DNA from: Betaproteobacteria bacterium HGW-Betaproteobacteria-7
Lineage (GTDB): Bacteria > Pseudomonadota > Gammaproteobacteria > Burkholderiales > Rhodocyclaceae
Length of the DNA: 64,000 nt
Direction of reading: 5' to 3'
NCBI GenBank assembly: GCA_002840765.1
Contig: PHCE01000008.1
Span: forward strand, 84,387-148,386
Under the pieces are notes generated by a model. That model saw only the letters and a program-made list of their open reading frames with translations. It made no database searches and was not told the origin of the DNA. Both the position numbers and the translations under genes were made by a program. Below are positions 1 to 8,472 of the stretch, one piece after another (positions within the stretch are counted from its first letter, which is position 1; each line of letters begins with the position of its first letter).

Positions 1-322
1 CGGCAAAATCAACGGCCGGACAGCGCTCGGCAATGGCAACCGCTGTTTGGCGACTGGCGACGTCGATGAGGAAAAAGCCGCCGACCATTTCCTTGGCCTC
101 GGCGAAGGGGCCATCGACCAGCGACGGCAGGGCGTCCGGCGCGCTCCGGCTGACGCGCACGGCGTGGTCGTCGGGGCGCAGCGATTCGGCGCGCAGAAGA
201 ACCCCGTCACGCTGCAAGTCGCTGGTGAAGGCCATCATCGCGTCGTAACGGCGGTGCGCCTCATCTGGCGGGCAAGCGGCGCGCTGGCCGCGGGGTTCGA
301 CGATCAGAAGCAGATAGGGCAT
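1..322 (-). CDS. DGPF/YCII-domain protein, 3' end cut by window edge
   Basis: The reverse strand reads from ATG at 322 off the left edge, giving about 107 residues that begin MPYLLLIVEPRG. It contains the signature VDGPFAEAKE followed by GGFFLIDVAS, the hallmark of the small ferredoxin-like DGPF/YCII family. The start is supported by an AAGAGGAAC Shine-Dalgarno about 6 bases upstream. The biochemical role of the family is not settled. Such proteins are commonly encoded next to ECF42-type sigma factors, and tandem copies are usual, so a sigma factor may lie just beyond the left edge (inference). It follows a second family member on the same strand after 86 bases. Confidence 0.85.
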   Translation of the reverse strand, partial: MPYLLLIVEPRGQRAACPPDEAHRRYDAMMAFTSDLQRDGVLLRAESLRPDDHAVRVSRSAPDALPSLVDGPFAEAKEMVGGFFLIDVASRQTAVAIAERCPAVDFA

Positions 323-408
323 GGCATGTTCCTCTTGGGTAGGAGTCCCCATTTCTGGGTTCATTGCGGCGGCGATGAACAATCGACTCTGCAGGGGTGG
401 ATTCGTTC

Positions 409-825
409 TCAGGCGGGCAGGTCGAGCGCCTTGAAGCGCTCGATCGCCGGGGAGGGGGCGAAGTCCTCGAGGCCGTAGAGCGGGCGCACCTCGATTTCAG
501 CCGGCATCCCGGCGCCGTTCGGGTTGGGAAAGCGGCGGCTCCATTCAAGCGCTTCTTCGCGGCTGCGCGCCTGGATCAGGGTATAGCCGGCGATCAGCTC
601 CCTGGAAGCGGCGAACGGGCCGTCGACGACGGTGCGTTTGTCGCCCTCGTAGCGGAGGCGCCAACCGGCCGACGAGGGCTTGAGCCCGGAAGCATCGAGC
701 AGTGCGCCAGCGCGGGCCAGTTCCTCGTGGAATGCCGCCATGGCTGCAAGAAGTTCTTCCTCGGGAGCTGGCGTGCATGCCGCTTCCGATTCGGGGGTGG
801 CTTTGACGATGATCATGTAGCGCAT
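409..825 (-). CDS. DGPF/YCII-domain protein
   Basis: A 138-residue protein starting MRYMIIVKATPESEA, with a GGAGAAC ribosome binding site just upstream of ATG at 825. The signature VVDGPFAASRE followed by IAGYTLIQARSREEA identifies a full-length DGPF/YCII protein; the C-terminal IEVRPLYGLEDF is also usual for the longer members. It is upstream of, and probably co-transcribed with, the partial paralogue at the left edge. An open frame continues further upstream (to 1113), but it lacks a ribosome binding site and family similarity there. No substrate can be assigned. A regulatory or detoxification role linked to an ECF sigma factor is possible only by analogy. Confidence 0.88.
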   Translation of the reverse strand: MRYMIIVKATPESEAACTPAPEEELLAAMAAFHEELARAGALLDASGLKPSSAGWRLRYEGDKRTVVDGPFAASRELIAGYTLIQARSREEALEWSRRFPNPNGAGMPAEIEVRPLYGLEDFAPSPAIERFKALDLPA

Positions 826-1093
826 GGTGTTCTCCTGGTGAATGAGGGGCTTCATGTGTACGACGTGCGGGTTTGGCTGAAATCGACACGTTCGGCAGAT
901 GGCGTTGCTGAAAATTTCACCCTTTGGCGTCAGGCCCCGGCTTCCCTGCACCAACATCTCGCATCCCGCGGCGCTGTGCGCCGAACTGGTGCGCAGCTGG
1001 TGCGCTTCTGGCAAGACCTGCCCATGCGGCAGGCCATTCGTGTCGTTGGCATCCCGGTTGCTTGAACAAGGCAACAGTCCACCGATTCCGGCC

Positions 1094-2257
1094 ATGTTCG
1101 CCAATCTGCACAATCTTTCCCACCATGCCGCCTGGCGTCGTCAGCTCGAGATGATCCTCGAGTCGACGGGCGAAGGCATCTACGGCATTGATTTGAAAGG
1201 CCGCTGCATTTTCATCAACGAGGCCGGCGCGGTGATGCTCGGCTATACCCCGGATGAAGTGCTCGGGCGGCCGATGCACTATCTGATCCACCACTCGCAT
1301 GCGGACGAAACATTGATGCCGGTGCACGAATGCCGGATCTATCAGGCATTCCGCGAGGGGCAGGGGGTCAGGGTCGATGACGAGGTTTTGTGGCGACGCG
1401 ATGGCAGCAGCTTCCCCGCCGAGTACGCCTCCTACCCGATCCGGGACGGGGAAACGGTAGTCGGTGCCGTCGTCACCTTCAACGACATTACCGAACGCAA
1501 GCGCAGCGCCCGGCTGCAGCAGGAAGCCAACGACCAACTGGAGAAGCGGGTGCGCGAGCGCACCGCCGAACTGACGGTCGCCCACGACAACCTGCGTCAG
1601 TCGAACGAATCGCTGCGCCGCCTGGCAGCGCACCTGAACTCGGTGCGTGAGGAGGAGCGGCGGCACATCGCCCGCGATGTTCACGACGAATTGGGGGCTG
1701 CGCTGACGGCATTGCAACTGGAAATGAGTTGGCTGCGCCATCGGCTGGCCGATGATCCTGCCTTGGGGGGCAAGCTGGACAGCATGCTCGACATTGGTGA
1801 CCATGCCATGCAGGCCGTGCGGCGTATCCTCAACGACCTGCGTCCCGGCATCCTTGACCACCTGGGCCTGTGGGCAGCGCTGGAGGGCCTGCTGCTCGAT
1901 TTCCAGAAACGCAGCGGGCTGAGCTGCAGTTTTGTCTGTTCGCCGGAGATCGAACGCTGTCGGCTCGGTCGAGACGCGGAGATCGCGCTGTACCGCATCG
2001 TCCAGGAGGTCCTGACCAACGTTTCCCGCCACGCCCAGGCAAGCCGGGTGGAATTGCGGGTCAGCGCCACGGGGCGCGATCTGGAACTGCTCATCGCCGA
2101 CGACGGCCAGGGTATGCGGGTGCCGCGGCAGCCGACCTCCTTCGGTCTGTTGGGCATGCGCGAACGAACCTTGGCGCTGGGCGGCAGCCTGGAAATCATC
2201 AGCAGTCCCGGCAAGGGTGTCCGCATCATGCTGCGCCTGCCGAACGTCATTGCCTGA
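1094..2257 (+). CDS. PAS-domain sensor histidine kinase, NarX/LytS-like (HisKA_3)
   Basis: A protein of about 387 residues. Residues 15-130 form a PAS domain (ESTGEGIYGIDLKGRCIF, ending VTFNDITERK). A short coiled coil follows (LEKRVRERTAELTVAHDNL), then a HisKA_3 dimerisation box EEERRHIARDVHDELGAALT with the phospho-accepting His, and a HATPase domain whose G-box reads TSFGLLGMRER. No membrane segment is visible, so the kinase is probably cytosolic and senses through the PAS domain. The start at ATG 1094 is the first with family-like sequence, but no good ribosome binding site is present and it may move. The response regulator begins 8 bases downstream. It is divergent from the DGPF genes and lies upstream of the cyanate operon, a possible but unproven target. 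Confidence 0.88.
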   Translation: MFANLHNLSHHAAWRRQLEMILESTGEGIYGIDLKGRCIFINEAGAVMLGYTPDEVLGRPMHYLIHHSHADETLMPVHECRIYQAFREGQGVRVDDEVLWRRDGSSFPAEYASYPIRDGETVVGAVVTFNDITERKRSARLQQEANDQLEKRVRERTAELTVAHDNLRQSNESLRRLAAHLNSVREEERRHIARDVHDELGAALTALQLEMSWLRHRLADDPALGGKLDSMLDIGDHAMQAVRRILNDLRPGILDHLGLWAALEGLLLDFQKRSGLSCSFVCSPEIERCRLGRDAEIALYRIVQEVLTNVSRHAQASRVELRVSATGRDLELLIADDGQGMRVPRQPTSFGLLGMRERTLALGGSLEIISSPGKGVRIMLRLPNVIA

Positions 2258-2265
2258 GGAATGTG

Positions 2266-2907
2266 ATGACCGCGATTCTCATCGTCGACGACCACATGAT
2301 CATCCGCCGGGGCCTGCGCCAGATCCTTTCCGAGGACCAGGCGATCGGTGCCATCCACGATGCCGAGGACGGCCCCTCGGCCCTGCGTATCTTGCGCTCG
2401 ACAGCGGTCGATGTCGTGTTGCTGGATATCGCCCTTGGCGAGCGTGATGGACTGGATGTCCTGAAGACGCTGCATGGCGAATTCCCCCGTCTCGGGGTGA
2501 TCATGCTGTCGGTGTATCCGGAGAACCAATTCGCCCTGCGCGCCATCCGCGGCGGCGCCCATGCCTACCTGAACAAGGGCTGCAGCCCGGACATCCTGTT
2601 TGCCGCCATCGCCAAGGTGGCCAGCGGTGGCCTCTACATCACGCCCGTGCTCGCCGAGCTGCTGGCGGAGAACGTGCGCGGGGCTGCCGGCGACGAGAGC
2701 GCGCCGCATGAGGTGCTCTCCAACCGCGAATTCCAGGTGCTCCAGTTGTTGGCGCAGGGGCGCAGCATCTCGCAGATCGCCCAGCAGTTGATGCTGTCGG
2801 CCAACACCATCTCCACCTACCGTGCCCGCATCTTCGAGAAGCTGGGCCTGCACAATGCGGCCGACCTTTTTGGCTACGCCGCCCGCCATCGATTGATCAG
2901 CGTGTAG
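2266..2907 (+). CDS. NarL/FixJ-family response regulator
   Basis: A 213-residue protein starting MTAILIVDDHMIIRRGL. The receiver domain (1-120) has the acidic pair DD near residue 9, the phospho-acceptor Asp in VVLLDIALG and the conserved Lys in AYLNKGCS. A LuxR-type helix-turn-helix occupies the C-terminus (LSNREFQVLQLLAQGRSI then ANTISTYRARIFEKL). The ATG at 2266 follows a GAGGAA ribosome binding site, 8 bases after the stop of the partner kinase, so the two form a standard two-component pair. The recognition helix resembles that of GacA/UhpA-like regulators, but the target genes are unknown. A 7-bp inverted repeat overlaps its stop codon. Confidence 0.92.
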   Translation: MTAILIVDDHMIIRRGLRQILSEDQAIGAIHDAEDGPSALRILRSTAVDVVLLDIALGERDGLDVLKTLHGEFPRLGVIMLSVYPENQFALRAIRGGAHAYLNKGCSPDILFAAIAKVASGGLYITPVLAELLAENVRGAAGDESAPHEVLSNREFQVLQLLAQGRSISQIAQQLMLSANTISTYRARIFEKLGLHNAADLFGYAARHRLISV

Positions 2908-2920
2908 TGATCCCACTACA
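2903..2920. terminator. Short hairpin over the end of the response regulator gene
   Basis: TGTAGTG-ATCC-CACTACA is a perfect 7-bp inverted repeat that includes the TAG stop codon at 2905-2907. It has no T-tract, so it may be a weak terminator or an operator for the downstream cyanate operon. Function is not shown. Confidence 0.35.
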
Positions 2921-3038
2921 GGCGAATCATGGCTGTCGTGATACACGGCAGCTCGCCTCTTGGCGATGATGGGTCCCAGAAGAAGCTTGGTCGCAACGAG
3001 GCGCCAGGTTGGCCCGGATCCATCATCAGGAGTTGTTC

Positions 3039-3704
3039 ATGCCGCGCAAGCAAGGTTTCAGGCTGGGTATCTACGTGTTCAAGGATGCCGAAGTGATCGA
3101 TTATGCGGCGCCGGCTGGCGTCATCTCGGTCGCCCGCCGTCTGGACCCGGAGCTCGATACTTTCCTGATCGCCGAATCGATGCGCCCGGTGCAGACCCAG
3201 GCCGGCTTCACCGTCCTGCCCAACTACTGCTTCGCTGACCAGCCGACCATGGACGCCTTTCTGATCCCCGGTGGCTTCGGCACGCGGCAGGAAATGCACA
3301 ACGCCAACCTCCATCGTTACATCCAGGCCCTGCCGCCCGAGTGCCTGCTGACCAGCGTCTGCACCGGTTCGTGGATCTACGCCCGGATGGGCCTCCTCGA
3401 CGGCCTGCCAGCCACCAACCGCAAGGAGCCGGACCGTCTGGAAGCTTCACACCTGGGCAAGACGCCGATCGATCGCCTGGCGGAGATCGCCCCGGCTTGC
3501 CGCGTCAGCCGGGCGCGCGTTGTCGATGCCGGACGCCTAGTTACGGCCGGCGGTATCGCCTCCGGCATGGAGCTCGGTTTCCACCTGCTGCGCCGCGCCG
3601 GCTATGCCGAGGAATTCATCACCGACGTCGCCCGCGTCATGGAATACCACCGCGCCTACGACCTCTACCGCCACGACATCGAATTTCACGAAGCCCCTCT
3701 TTAA
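3039..3704 (+). CDS. DJ-1/PfpI-family protein, isonitrile-hydratase-like
   Basis: A 221-residue protein with a class-I glutamine-amidotransferase-like (DJ-1/PfpI) fold. The nucleophile elbow SVCTGSWIYARMG places the reactive Cys at residue 108, and LIPGGFGTRQE is the usual preceding strand and loop. Length and the segment LVTAGGIASGMELGFHLLRR match the isonitrile hydratase/GlxA N-terminal subfamily. There is no C-terminal AraC helix-turn-helix, so it is not a full GlxA regulator. ATG 3039 is preceded by CAGGAG. It is the first gene of the cyanate cluster, 24 bases before the binding-protein gene, which suggests a role in handling a related C-N compound. That role is inferred from position only. 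Confidence 0.85.
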   Translation: MPRKQGFRLGIYVFKDAEVIDYAAPAGVISVARRLDPELDTFLIAESMRPVQTQAGFTVLPNYCFADQPTMDAFLIPGGFGTRQEMHNANLHRYIQALPPECLLTSVCTGSWIYARMGLLDGLPATNRKEPDRLEASHLGKTPIDRLAEIAPACRVSRARVVDAGRLVTAGGIASGMELGFHLLRRAGYAEEFITDVARVMEYHRAYDLYRHDIEFHEAPL

Positions 3705-3728
3705 TCGATTTTCCAGAAGGAGATTGTC

Positions 3729-5108
3729 ATGTCTGCTTTCAAGGACCCATTCAGCGACGGTATCAAGCTCGGTAGCTGTTCCTGCGGCAAGCACCATTCG
3801 CAAGCCGAGCATGATGCTGCGTCGGCCCAGGCCGCCGATCTGCCGATCGAAGCCAACGAGGAATCGCTGAACCGCCGCACCATCGAATCGGCGATCATGC
3901 GCGCCGTCTTCCCGGATGACGGCGAGCGCCGTCGCTTCCTGCGCGCCGTTGGCCGGTCGACGGCGATGGCGGCACTGTCCAGCTTCTTCCCGCTGGCCGC
4001 GCTGGAGGCCATGGCCCAGGAAAAAGGCCCGCTGGAGAAGAAGGACCTGAAGATCGGCTTCATTCCCATCACCTGTGCCAGCCCGCTGCTGATGGCCGAT
4101 CCGCTCGGCTTCTACAAGAAGGAAGGCCTCAATGTCCAGGTGGTCAAGACCGCCGGTTGGGCGCTGATCCGCGACAAGACACTGAGCCGCGAATACGATG
4201 CTGCCCACATGCTGGCGCCGATGCCGATCGCCATGAGCATGGGCATCGGTTCCAACCCGATTCCGCTCAACGTCGCCACCATCCAGAACACCAACGGTCA
4301 GGCGATCACCCTGCACGTCAAGCACAAGGACAAGCGCGATCCGCGGCAGTGGAAAGGCTTCAAGTTCGCCGTGCCGTTTGAGTACTCGATGCACAACTTC
4401 CTGCTCCGCTACTACGTTGCCGAGCATGGGCTCGACCCGGACAAGGATATCCAGATCCGTGTCGTGCCGCCGCCGGAAATGGTTGCCAACCTGCGCGCCG
4501 GCAACCTCGATGGCTATCTCGGCCCCGACCCCTTCAACCAGCGCGCGGTCTATGACGAGGTCGGCTTCATCCACATCCTCTCCAAGGAAATCTGGGATGG
4601 CCACCCCTGCTGCTCGTTCGGCGTGCCGACCGATTTCGTCAAGCAGAACCCGAACACTTTCGCCGCGCTCTACCGCGCCATCCTGACCGCCGCCAAGATG
4701 GCCCGCGACCCGAAGAATCGCCCGATCATGGCCGAAGTGCTGTCGCCAGCCGCCTTCCTCAATCAGCCGAAAACGGTGCTCGAACAGGTGCTGACCGGCA
4801 AGTTTGCCGACGGCCTGGGCAACGTGCAGAACGTGCCGACGCGCGCCGACTTCGACCCCTTCCCGTGGTATTCGATGGCAGTGTGGATTCTCAGCCAGAT
4901 GAAGCGCTGGGGCTACATCAAGGGCGACGTGAATTACAAGGAGATTGCCGAGAAGGTGTATCTGATCACCGACGCCCGCAAGCACATGGCCGCGATCGGC
5001 ATGCCGGCGCCCAAGGAGAACTACGCCAAGTTCAAGGTCATGGGCAAGGAGTTCGACCCGATGAAAGCCGAGGCCTACGTGAACTCCTTCGCCATCAAGA
5101 AGGCCTGA
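3729..5108 (+). CDS. cynA: NrtA/CynA-type ABC transporter substrate-binding protein (probable cyanate uptake)
   Basis: A 459-residue protein of the CmpA/NrtA/CynA family. After an unusual N-terminus comes a twin-arginine-type export signal: RRRFLRAVG at residues 67-75, a hydrophobic stretch, and a likely cut after AMA near residue 95. The mature part starts KKDLKIGFIPITCASPLLMA, the usual ligand-binding strand of nitrate, bicarbonate and cyanate binders, with later landmarks GYLGPDPFNQRAV and HPCCSFGVPTDF. The first 30 residues hold a Cys/His cluster (SCSCGKHHSQAEHD, residues 16-29) that would stay cytosolic after signal cleavage. Permease, ATPase and cyanase follow closely, so cyanate is the most likely substrate. 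Nitrate or bicarbonate cannot be excluded from the sequence alone. Confidence 0.85.
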   Translation: MSAFKDPFSDGIKLGSCSCGKHHSQAEHDAASAQAADLPIEANEESLNRRTIESAIMRAVFPDDGERRRFLRAVGRSTAMAALSSFFPLAALEAMAQEKGPLEKKDLKIGFIPITCASPLLMADPLGFYKKEGLNVQVVKTAGWALIRDKTLSREYDAAHMLAPMPIAMSMGIGSNPIPLNVATIQNTNGQAITLHVKHKDKRDPRQWKGFKFAVPFEYSMHNFLLRYYVAEHGLDPDKDIQIRVVPPPEMVANLRAGNLDGYLGPDPFNQRAVYDEVGFIHILSKEIWDGHPCCSFGVPTDFVKQNPNTFAALYRAILTAAKMARDPKNRPIMAEVLSPAAFLNQPKTVLEQVLTGKFADGLGNVQNVPTRADFDPFPWYSMAVWILSQMKRWGYIKGDVNYKEIAEKVYLITDARKHMAAIGMPAPKENYAKFKVMGKEFDPMKAEAYVNSFAIKKA

Positions 5109-5120
5109 CGAAAGCGTTCC

Positions 5121-5960
5121 ATGAAAAACGAGCACTGGAAAAGCCTGTTGCTGTCGGTCGTGCTGTTCGCTCTCTTCATCGCCGTGTGGTTTGTCGCCAC
5201 CCTGCCGAAAGAGAGCGGGCTGCAGTCGGCGGAGCAGGACGAGTACGCGGCGTTGATGGGCAAGGGGGCGGCCAAGTCCGGCGGCTTCCCACCGCCACAG
5301 GAGATTGGCAAGGCCATCGTCACCCACCTGTCCGATCCGTTCAAGGACAACGGGCCGAACGACAAGGGTATGGCCATTCAGCTCGGTCACTCCCTGGGCC
5401 GCGTCGGGGTGGGCTTCGCCCTGGCGATCCTGGTGGCGCTGCCGATCGGTTTCGCCATCGGCATGTCACCGTTGCTGCATCGGGCGCTGGACCCCTTCAT
5501 CCAGGTGCTCAAGCCGATCTCGCCGCTCGCCTGGATGCCGCTTGCCTTGTACACGATCAAGGACTCGGACCTCTCGGGCATCTTCGTCATCTTCATCTGT
5601 TCGCTGTGGCCGATGCTGATCAACACCGCTTTCGGTGTCGCCAACGTCCGCAAGGACTGGCTGAATGTCGCCCGTACGCTGGAAGTCCGGCCGCTGCGCA
5701 AGGCCCTGACGGTGATTCTGCCGGCTGCCGCACCGACCATCCTGACCGGCATGCGCATTTCGATGGGCATCGCCTGGCTGGTCATCGTCGCCGCTGAAAT
5801 GCTGGTCGGCGGTACCGGTGTCGGCTACTTCGTGTGGAACGAGTGGAACAACCTGGCGTTGCCCAACGTGATCTTCGCCATCCTGGTCATTGGCGTCGTC
5901 GGCATGATCCTCGACCGCTGCTTTGCCGGCCTGCAGAAGCTGGTCAGCTATACGGAGTGA
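5121..5960 (+). CDS. cynB: ABC transporter permease, NrtB/CynB-type
   Basis: A 279-residue inner-membrane protein. One N-terminal segment (LLLSVVLFALFIAVWFVATL) is followed by a periplasmic loop and about five more membrane spans. The EAA-type loop that contacts the ATPase lies around ARTLEVRPLRKALTVILPAA, and VVAAEMLVGGTGVGYFVWNE is typical of the nitrate/sulfonate/cyanate permease group. It starts 12 bases after the binding-protein gene and ends 3 bases before the ATPase gene, so the three are translated from one mRNA. It would act as a homodimer passing the anion delivered by the upstream binding protein. Substrate is inferred from cynS downstream. Confidence 0.87.
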   Translation: MKNEHWKSLLLSVVLFALFIAVWFVATLPKESGLQSAEQDEYAALMGKGAAKSGGFPPPQEIGKAIVTHLSDPFKDNGPNDKGMAIQLGHSLGRVGVGFALAILVALPIGFAIGMSPLLHRALDPFIQVLKPISPLAWMPLALYTIKDSDLSGIFVIFICSLWPMLINTAFGVANVRKDWLNVARTLEVRPLRKALTVILPAAAPTILTGMRISMGIAWLVIVAAEMLVGGTGVGYFVWNEWNNLALPNVIFAILVIGVVGMILDRCFAGLQKLVSYTE

Positions 5961-5963
5961 GCC

Positions 5964-6812
5964 ATGTCCTTCCTGATCGTAGAGAACCTCGCCAAATCCT
6001 ATCCCGGCAACGATGCGCCGGTCTTCGAGAATGTCAATTTCAGCATCGTCAAGGGTGAGTTCGTTTGCATCATCGGCCACTCCGGCTGCGGCAAGACGAC
6101 CATTCTGAATGCCTTGGCCGGCCTCGAAACGGCCACCAGCGGCAACCTGATCATGGACGGCCGCGAAGTGGTCGGACCCGGCCTGGATCGCGGCGTCGTC
6201 TTCCAGGGGCATGCGCTGATGCCGTGGATGAGCGTTATCGAGAACGTCAAGTTCGCCGTCCGTTCGCGCTGGCCGGACTGGTCGAAGCAGGAGATCGAGG
6301 CGCAGGCCGCCAAGTATCTGGAGATGGTCGGCCTCGGCCAGGCCCTGTACAAGAAGCCGAGCATGCTCTCCGGCGGCATGAAGCAGCGCGTCGGCATCGC
6401 CCGCGCTTTTGCCATCCAGCCCAAGATGCTGCTGCTCGACGAACCCTTCGGTGCGCTCGATGCGCTGACCCGCGGCACCATTCAGGACGAGCTGCTGAAC
6501 ATCGTCCAGGCTACGGCGCAGACGGTGTTCATGATCACCCACGATGTGGACGAAGCCATCCTGCTCTCCGACCGCATCCTGCTGATGAGCAACGGGCCGC
6601 GGGCACGGATTGCCGAGATTGTCGAAGTCACGCTGCCGCGCAGCCGTACCCGCCACGACATGCACCACGATCCGCGTTACTACCGCATCCGCAATCACCT
6701 GGTCGATTTTCTGGTCAGTCGCTCAAAAGACCCGAAACCGGTCGATGAACTCCAGCCCCCGGTCGTCCGCCCCGGCGAAGATGAGCCGGGCACCCTACCG
6801 TTTGCCGCTTAA
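5964..6812 (+). CDS. cynD: ABC transporter ATPase, NrtD/CynD-type
   Basis: A 282-residue ATP-binding subunit. Walker A GHSGCGKTT is near residue 38, the signature motif is LSGGMKQRVGIARA, Walker B is MLLLDEPFGALDALT and the switch His is in MITHDVDEA. The C-terminus has a short extension (PVDELQPPVVRPGEDEP) with no recognised domain. Single-domain organisation matches NrtD/SsuB/TauB rather than the fused NrtC. It powers the permease at 5121-5960. cynS begins 17 bases after its stop, which fixes its place in the cyanate operon. Confidence 0.9.
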   Translation: MSFLIVENLAKSYPGNDAPVFENVNFSIVKGEFVCIIGHSGCGKTTILNALAGLETATSGNLIMDGREVVGPGLDRGVVFQGHALMPWMSVIENVKFAVRSRWPDWSKQEIEAQAAKYLEMVGLGQALYKKPSMLSGGMKQRVGIARAFAIQPKMLLLDEPFGALDALTRGTIQDELLNIVQATAQTVFMITHDVDEAILLSDRILLMSNGPRARIAEIVEVTLPRSRTRHDMHHDPRYYRIRNHLVDFLVSRSKDPKPVDELQPPVVRPGEDEPGTLPFAA

Positions 6813-6829
6813 ACCCAAGGAGCCCCACC

Positions 6830-7273
6830 ATGAACCGCGAACAAGTCACCGATCTGATCGTTACCCAGAAAGTCAAAAAGAAGCTGACCTGGGCCGATCT
6901 GGCCGAAGTTGTCGGCCATAGCAAGGAATGGAGCACCGCCGCACTGCTCGGCCAGATGACCCTGACTGAGACCCAGGCCAAGGCCGTCGGTGCCGCCCTC
7001 GACCTGCCGGAAGAGGCCGTCGCCCAACTGCAGGTTGTTCCCTACAAGGGTTCGCTGCCCACCGCGGTGCCGACCGATCCGCTGATCTACCGCTTTTACG
7101 AACTGATCAACGTCTATGGCACAACCTTCAAGTCGCTGATCCATGAAGAATTTGGTGACGGCATCATGAGCGCCATCGATTTCAACATGGACCTCACCCG
7201 CGAACCGGATCCCAAGGGCGACCGGGTCAAGATCGTCATGAGCGGCAAGTTCCTGCCGTACAAGACTTACTGA
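6830..7273 (+). CDS. cynS: Cyanate hydratase (cyanase)
   Basis: A 147-residue protein collinear with known cyanases. It converts cyanate plus bicarbonate to carbamate and CO2; the carbamate decays to ammonia and CO2. The N-terminal helix-bundle domain (1-75) is followed by the conserved C-terminal domain with VPTDPLIYRFYELINVYG and EFGDGIMSAIDF. The catalytic residues Arg96, Glu99 and Ser122 of the E. coli enzyme correspond here to Arg88, Glu91 and Ser114, with identical spacing. It closes the operon with the transporter genes, so imported cyanate can serve as nitrogen source or be detoxified. A GGAGCCCC ribosome binding site lies 4-11 bases before the ATG. No cynR-type LysR regulator is in the window. 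Confidence 0.97.
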   Translation: MNREQVTDLIVTQKVKKKLTWADLAEVVGHSKEWSTAALLGQMTLTETQAKAVGAALDLPEEAVAQLQVVPYKGSLPTAVPTDPLIYRFYELINVYGTTFKSLIHEEFGDGIMSAIDFNMDLTREPDPKGDRVKIVMSGKFLPYKTY

Positions 7274-7309
7274 GCGGCGGCAGGTCATTGCTGGAGTAAG
7301 CATCCACAC

Positions 7310-7331
7310 AACAGCTCCTCGAGGAGCTGTT
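7310..7331. terminator. Perfect 22-bp palindrome between convergent genes
   Basis: AACAGCTCCTC followed directly by its reverse complement lies 36 bases after cynS and 73 bases before the end of the minus-strand kinase gene. It can fold with a 9-bp stem and a TCGA loop. Lack of a T-run makes classic intrinsic termination uncertain, but the position suits a bidirectional terminator or mRNA-end structure for both convergent operons. Confidence 0.5.
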
Positions 7332-7404
7332 AAATGCGACAGCGATCTCGAGCAGAGCGCCTGCAGTTCACCGCTCAGCGCGCCCCTCCCGGAGGCGGCC
7401 ACGC

Positions 7405-8472
7405 TCAGCCGCGCTTGATCGGCAGCCGGATGGTAAAGGTCGTTCCCTGGCCTGGCTCGGTGTCGACCTCGATGCGGCCGTTGTGCTTGTCGACGATGCC
7501 GTAGGCGACCGACAGGCCGAGGCCGGTGCCCTTGCCGACAGGCTTCGTGGTGAAGAAGGGGTCGAAAATGCGGTCGCGCACTTCCGGCGCCATGCCGACG
7601 CCGGTATCGGTGACGGCAACGCAGGCGAAGTCGCCGTCGCATGAGGTGCGGATGGTGATGGTGCCGCGCTCGGGTATGGCGTGGGCGGCGTTGACCAGGA
7701 GGTTGAGGAACACCTGGTTGAGCTGGAAAGGCAGGCATTCGACCGGCGGCAGTTGTTCGTAGTTTCGGACCACTTCGGCCTTGAACTTGATCTCGTTCCA
7801 GACAACGTTGAGGGTGCTGTCGATGCAGGTGTGCAGGTCGATGGTCGTCCATTCGGCATCGCCTGGTCGCGAGAAATCGCGCAGGTCCTGGACGATGCGC
7901 CGGACGCGGCTGGCGCCGTCGATCGATTCGGCGATCAGCGCCGCCATGTCTACGCGCATGAAATCGATGTCGGCGGTCTGCCTGGCCTGCGCCAGCCGCC
8001 GTACCGTCTCCGGCGACAGTTCGACCTCGCTCTTCGCATATTCGTCGAGCAGGCCGAGGAGTTGGTCCGCATAGCTCTTCAAGGTGCCGAGATTGGAATT
8101 GACGAAGCCGATCGGGTTATTGATCTCGTGGGCGACACCGGCAGCCAACTGGCCGATCGAAGCCAGCTTCTCGGATTGCAGCAACTGGTTGTGTGCCTCT
8201 TCCAGCTCCTCGATCAGCTTGCGCTGTTCATCCTTTTCCTGCGTCAGGTCGCGGTTGATGCGCTCGTTCTCGCGCAAGGCTGCCTCCAGTTCCTCCGTGC
8301 GCCGGCGGATCTGGTTCTCCAGCATGACCGCGTCCTGGAACAGGCCGAAGCTGCTGGAACGCGTGCTGGTCTCGCGTTCGGCGCGATTCATCAGCGCCTG
8401 CACGACCTTGTTGAGGCGGGCAATTTCCTTGCGCAGCGCAGCCTCGTCGCCGGGCGTCACGGGCTCAGTCAT
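7405..8472 (-). CDS. Soluble sensor histidine kinase paired with FIST protein
   Basis: A 355-residue kinase with no membrane segment. Residues 10-110 are largely coiled coil ([17 protein letters not shown], then [16 protein letters not shown]). The HisKA box [19 protein letters not shown] has the His near residue 114. The HATPase domain shows the N-box [24 protein letters not shown] and [15 protein letters not shown]. This is the NtrB-like HPK4 class that typically receives its signal from a partner protein. Its start overlaps the end of the FIST-domain gene by 8 bases, implying translational coupling and a shared signalling path. No response regulator is adjacent, so the phosphate acceptor is unknown. 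Confidence 0.9.
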   Translation of the reverse strand: MTEPVTPGDEAALRKEIARLNKVVQALMNRAERETSTRSSSFGLFQDAVMLENQIRRRTEELEAALRENERINRDLTQEKDEQRKLIEELEEAHNQLLQSEKLASIGQLAAGVAHEINNPIGFVNSNLGTLKSYADQLLGLLDEYAKSEVELSPETVRRLAQARQTADIDFMRVDMAALIAESIDGASRVRRIVQDLRDFSRPGDAEWTTIDLHTCIDSTLNVVWNEIKFKAEVVRNYEQLPPVECLPFQLNQVFLNLLVNAAHAIPERGTITIRTSCDGDFACVAVTDTGVGMAPEVRDRIFDPFFTTKPVGKGTGLGLSVAYGIVDKHNGRIEVDTEPGQGTTFTIRLPIKRG

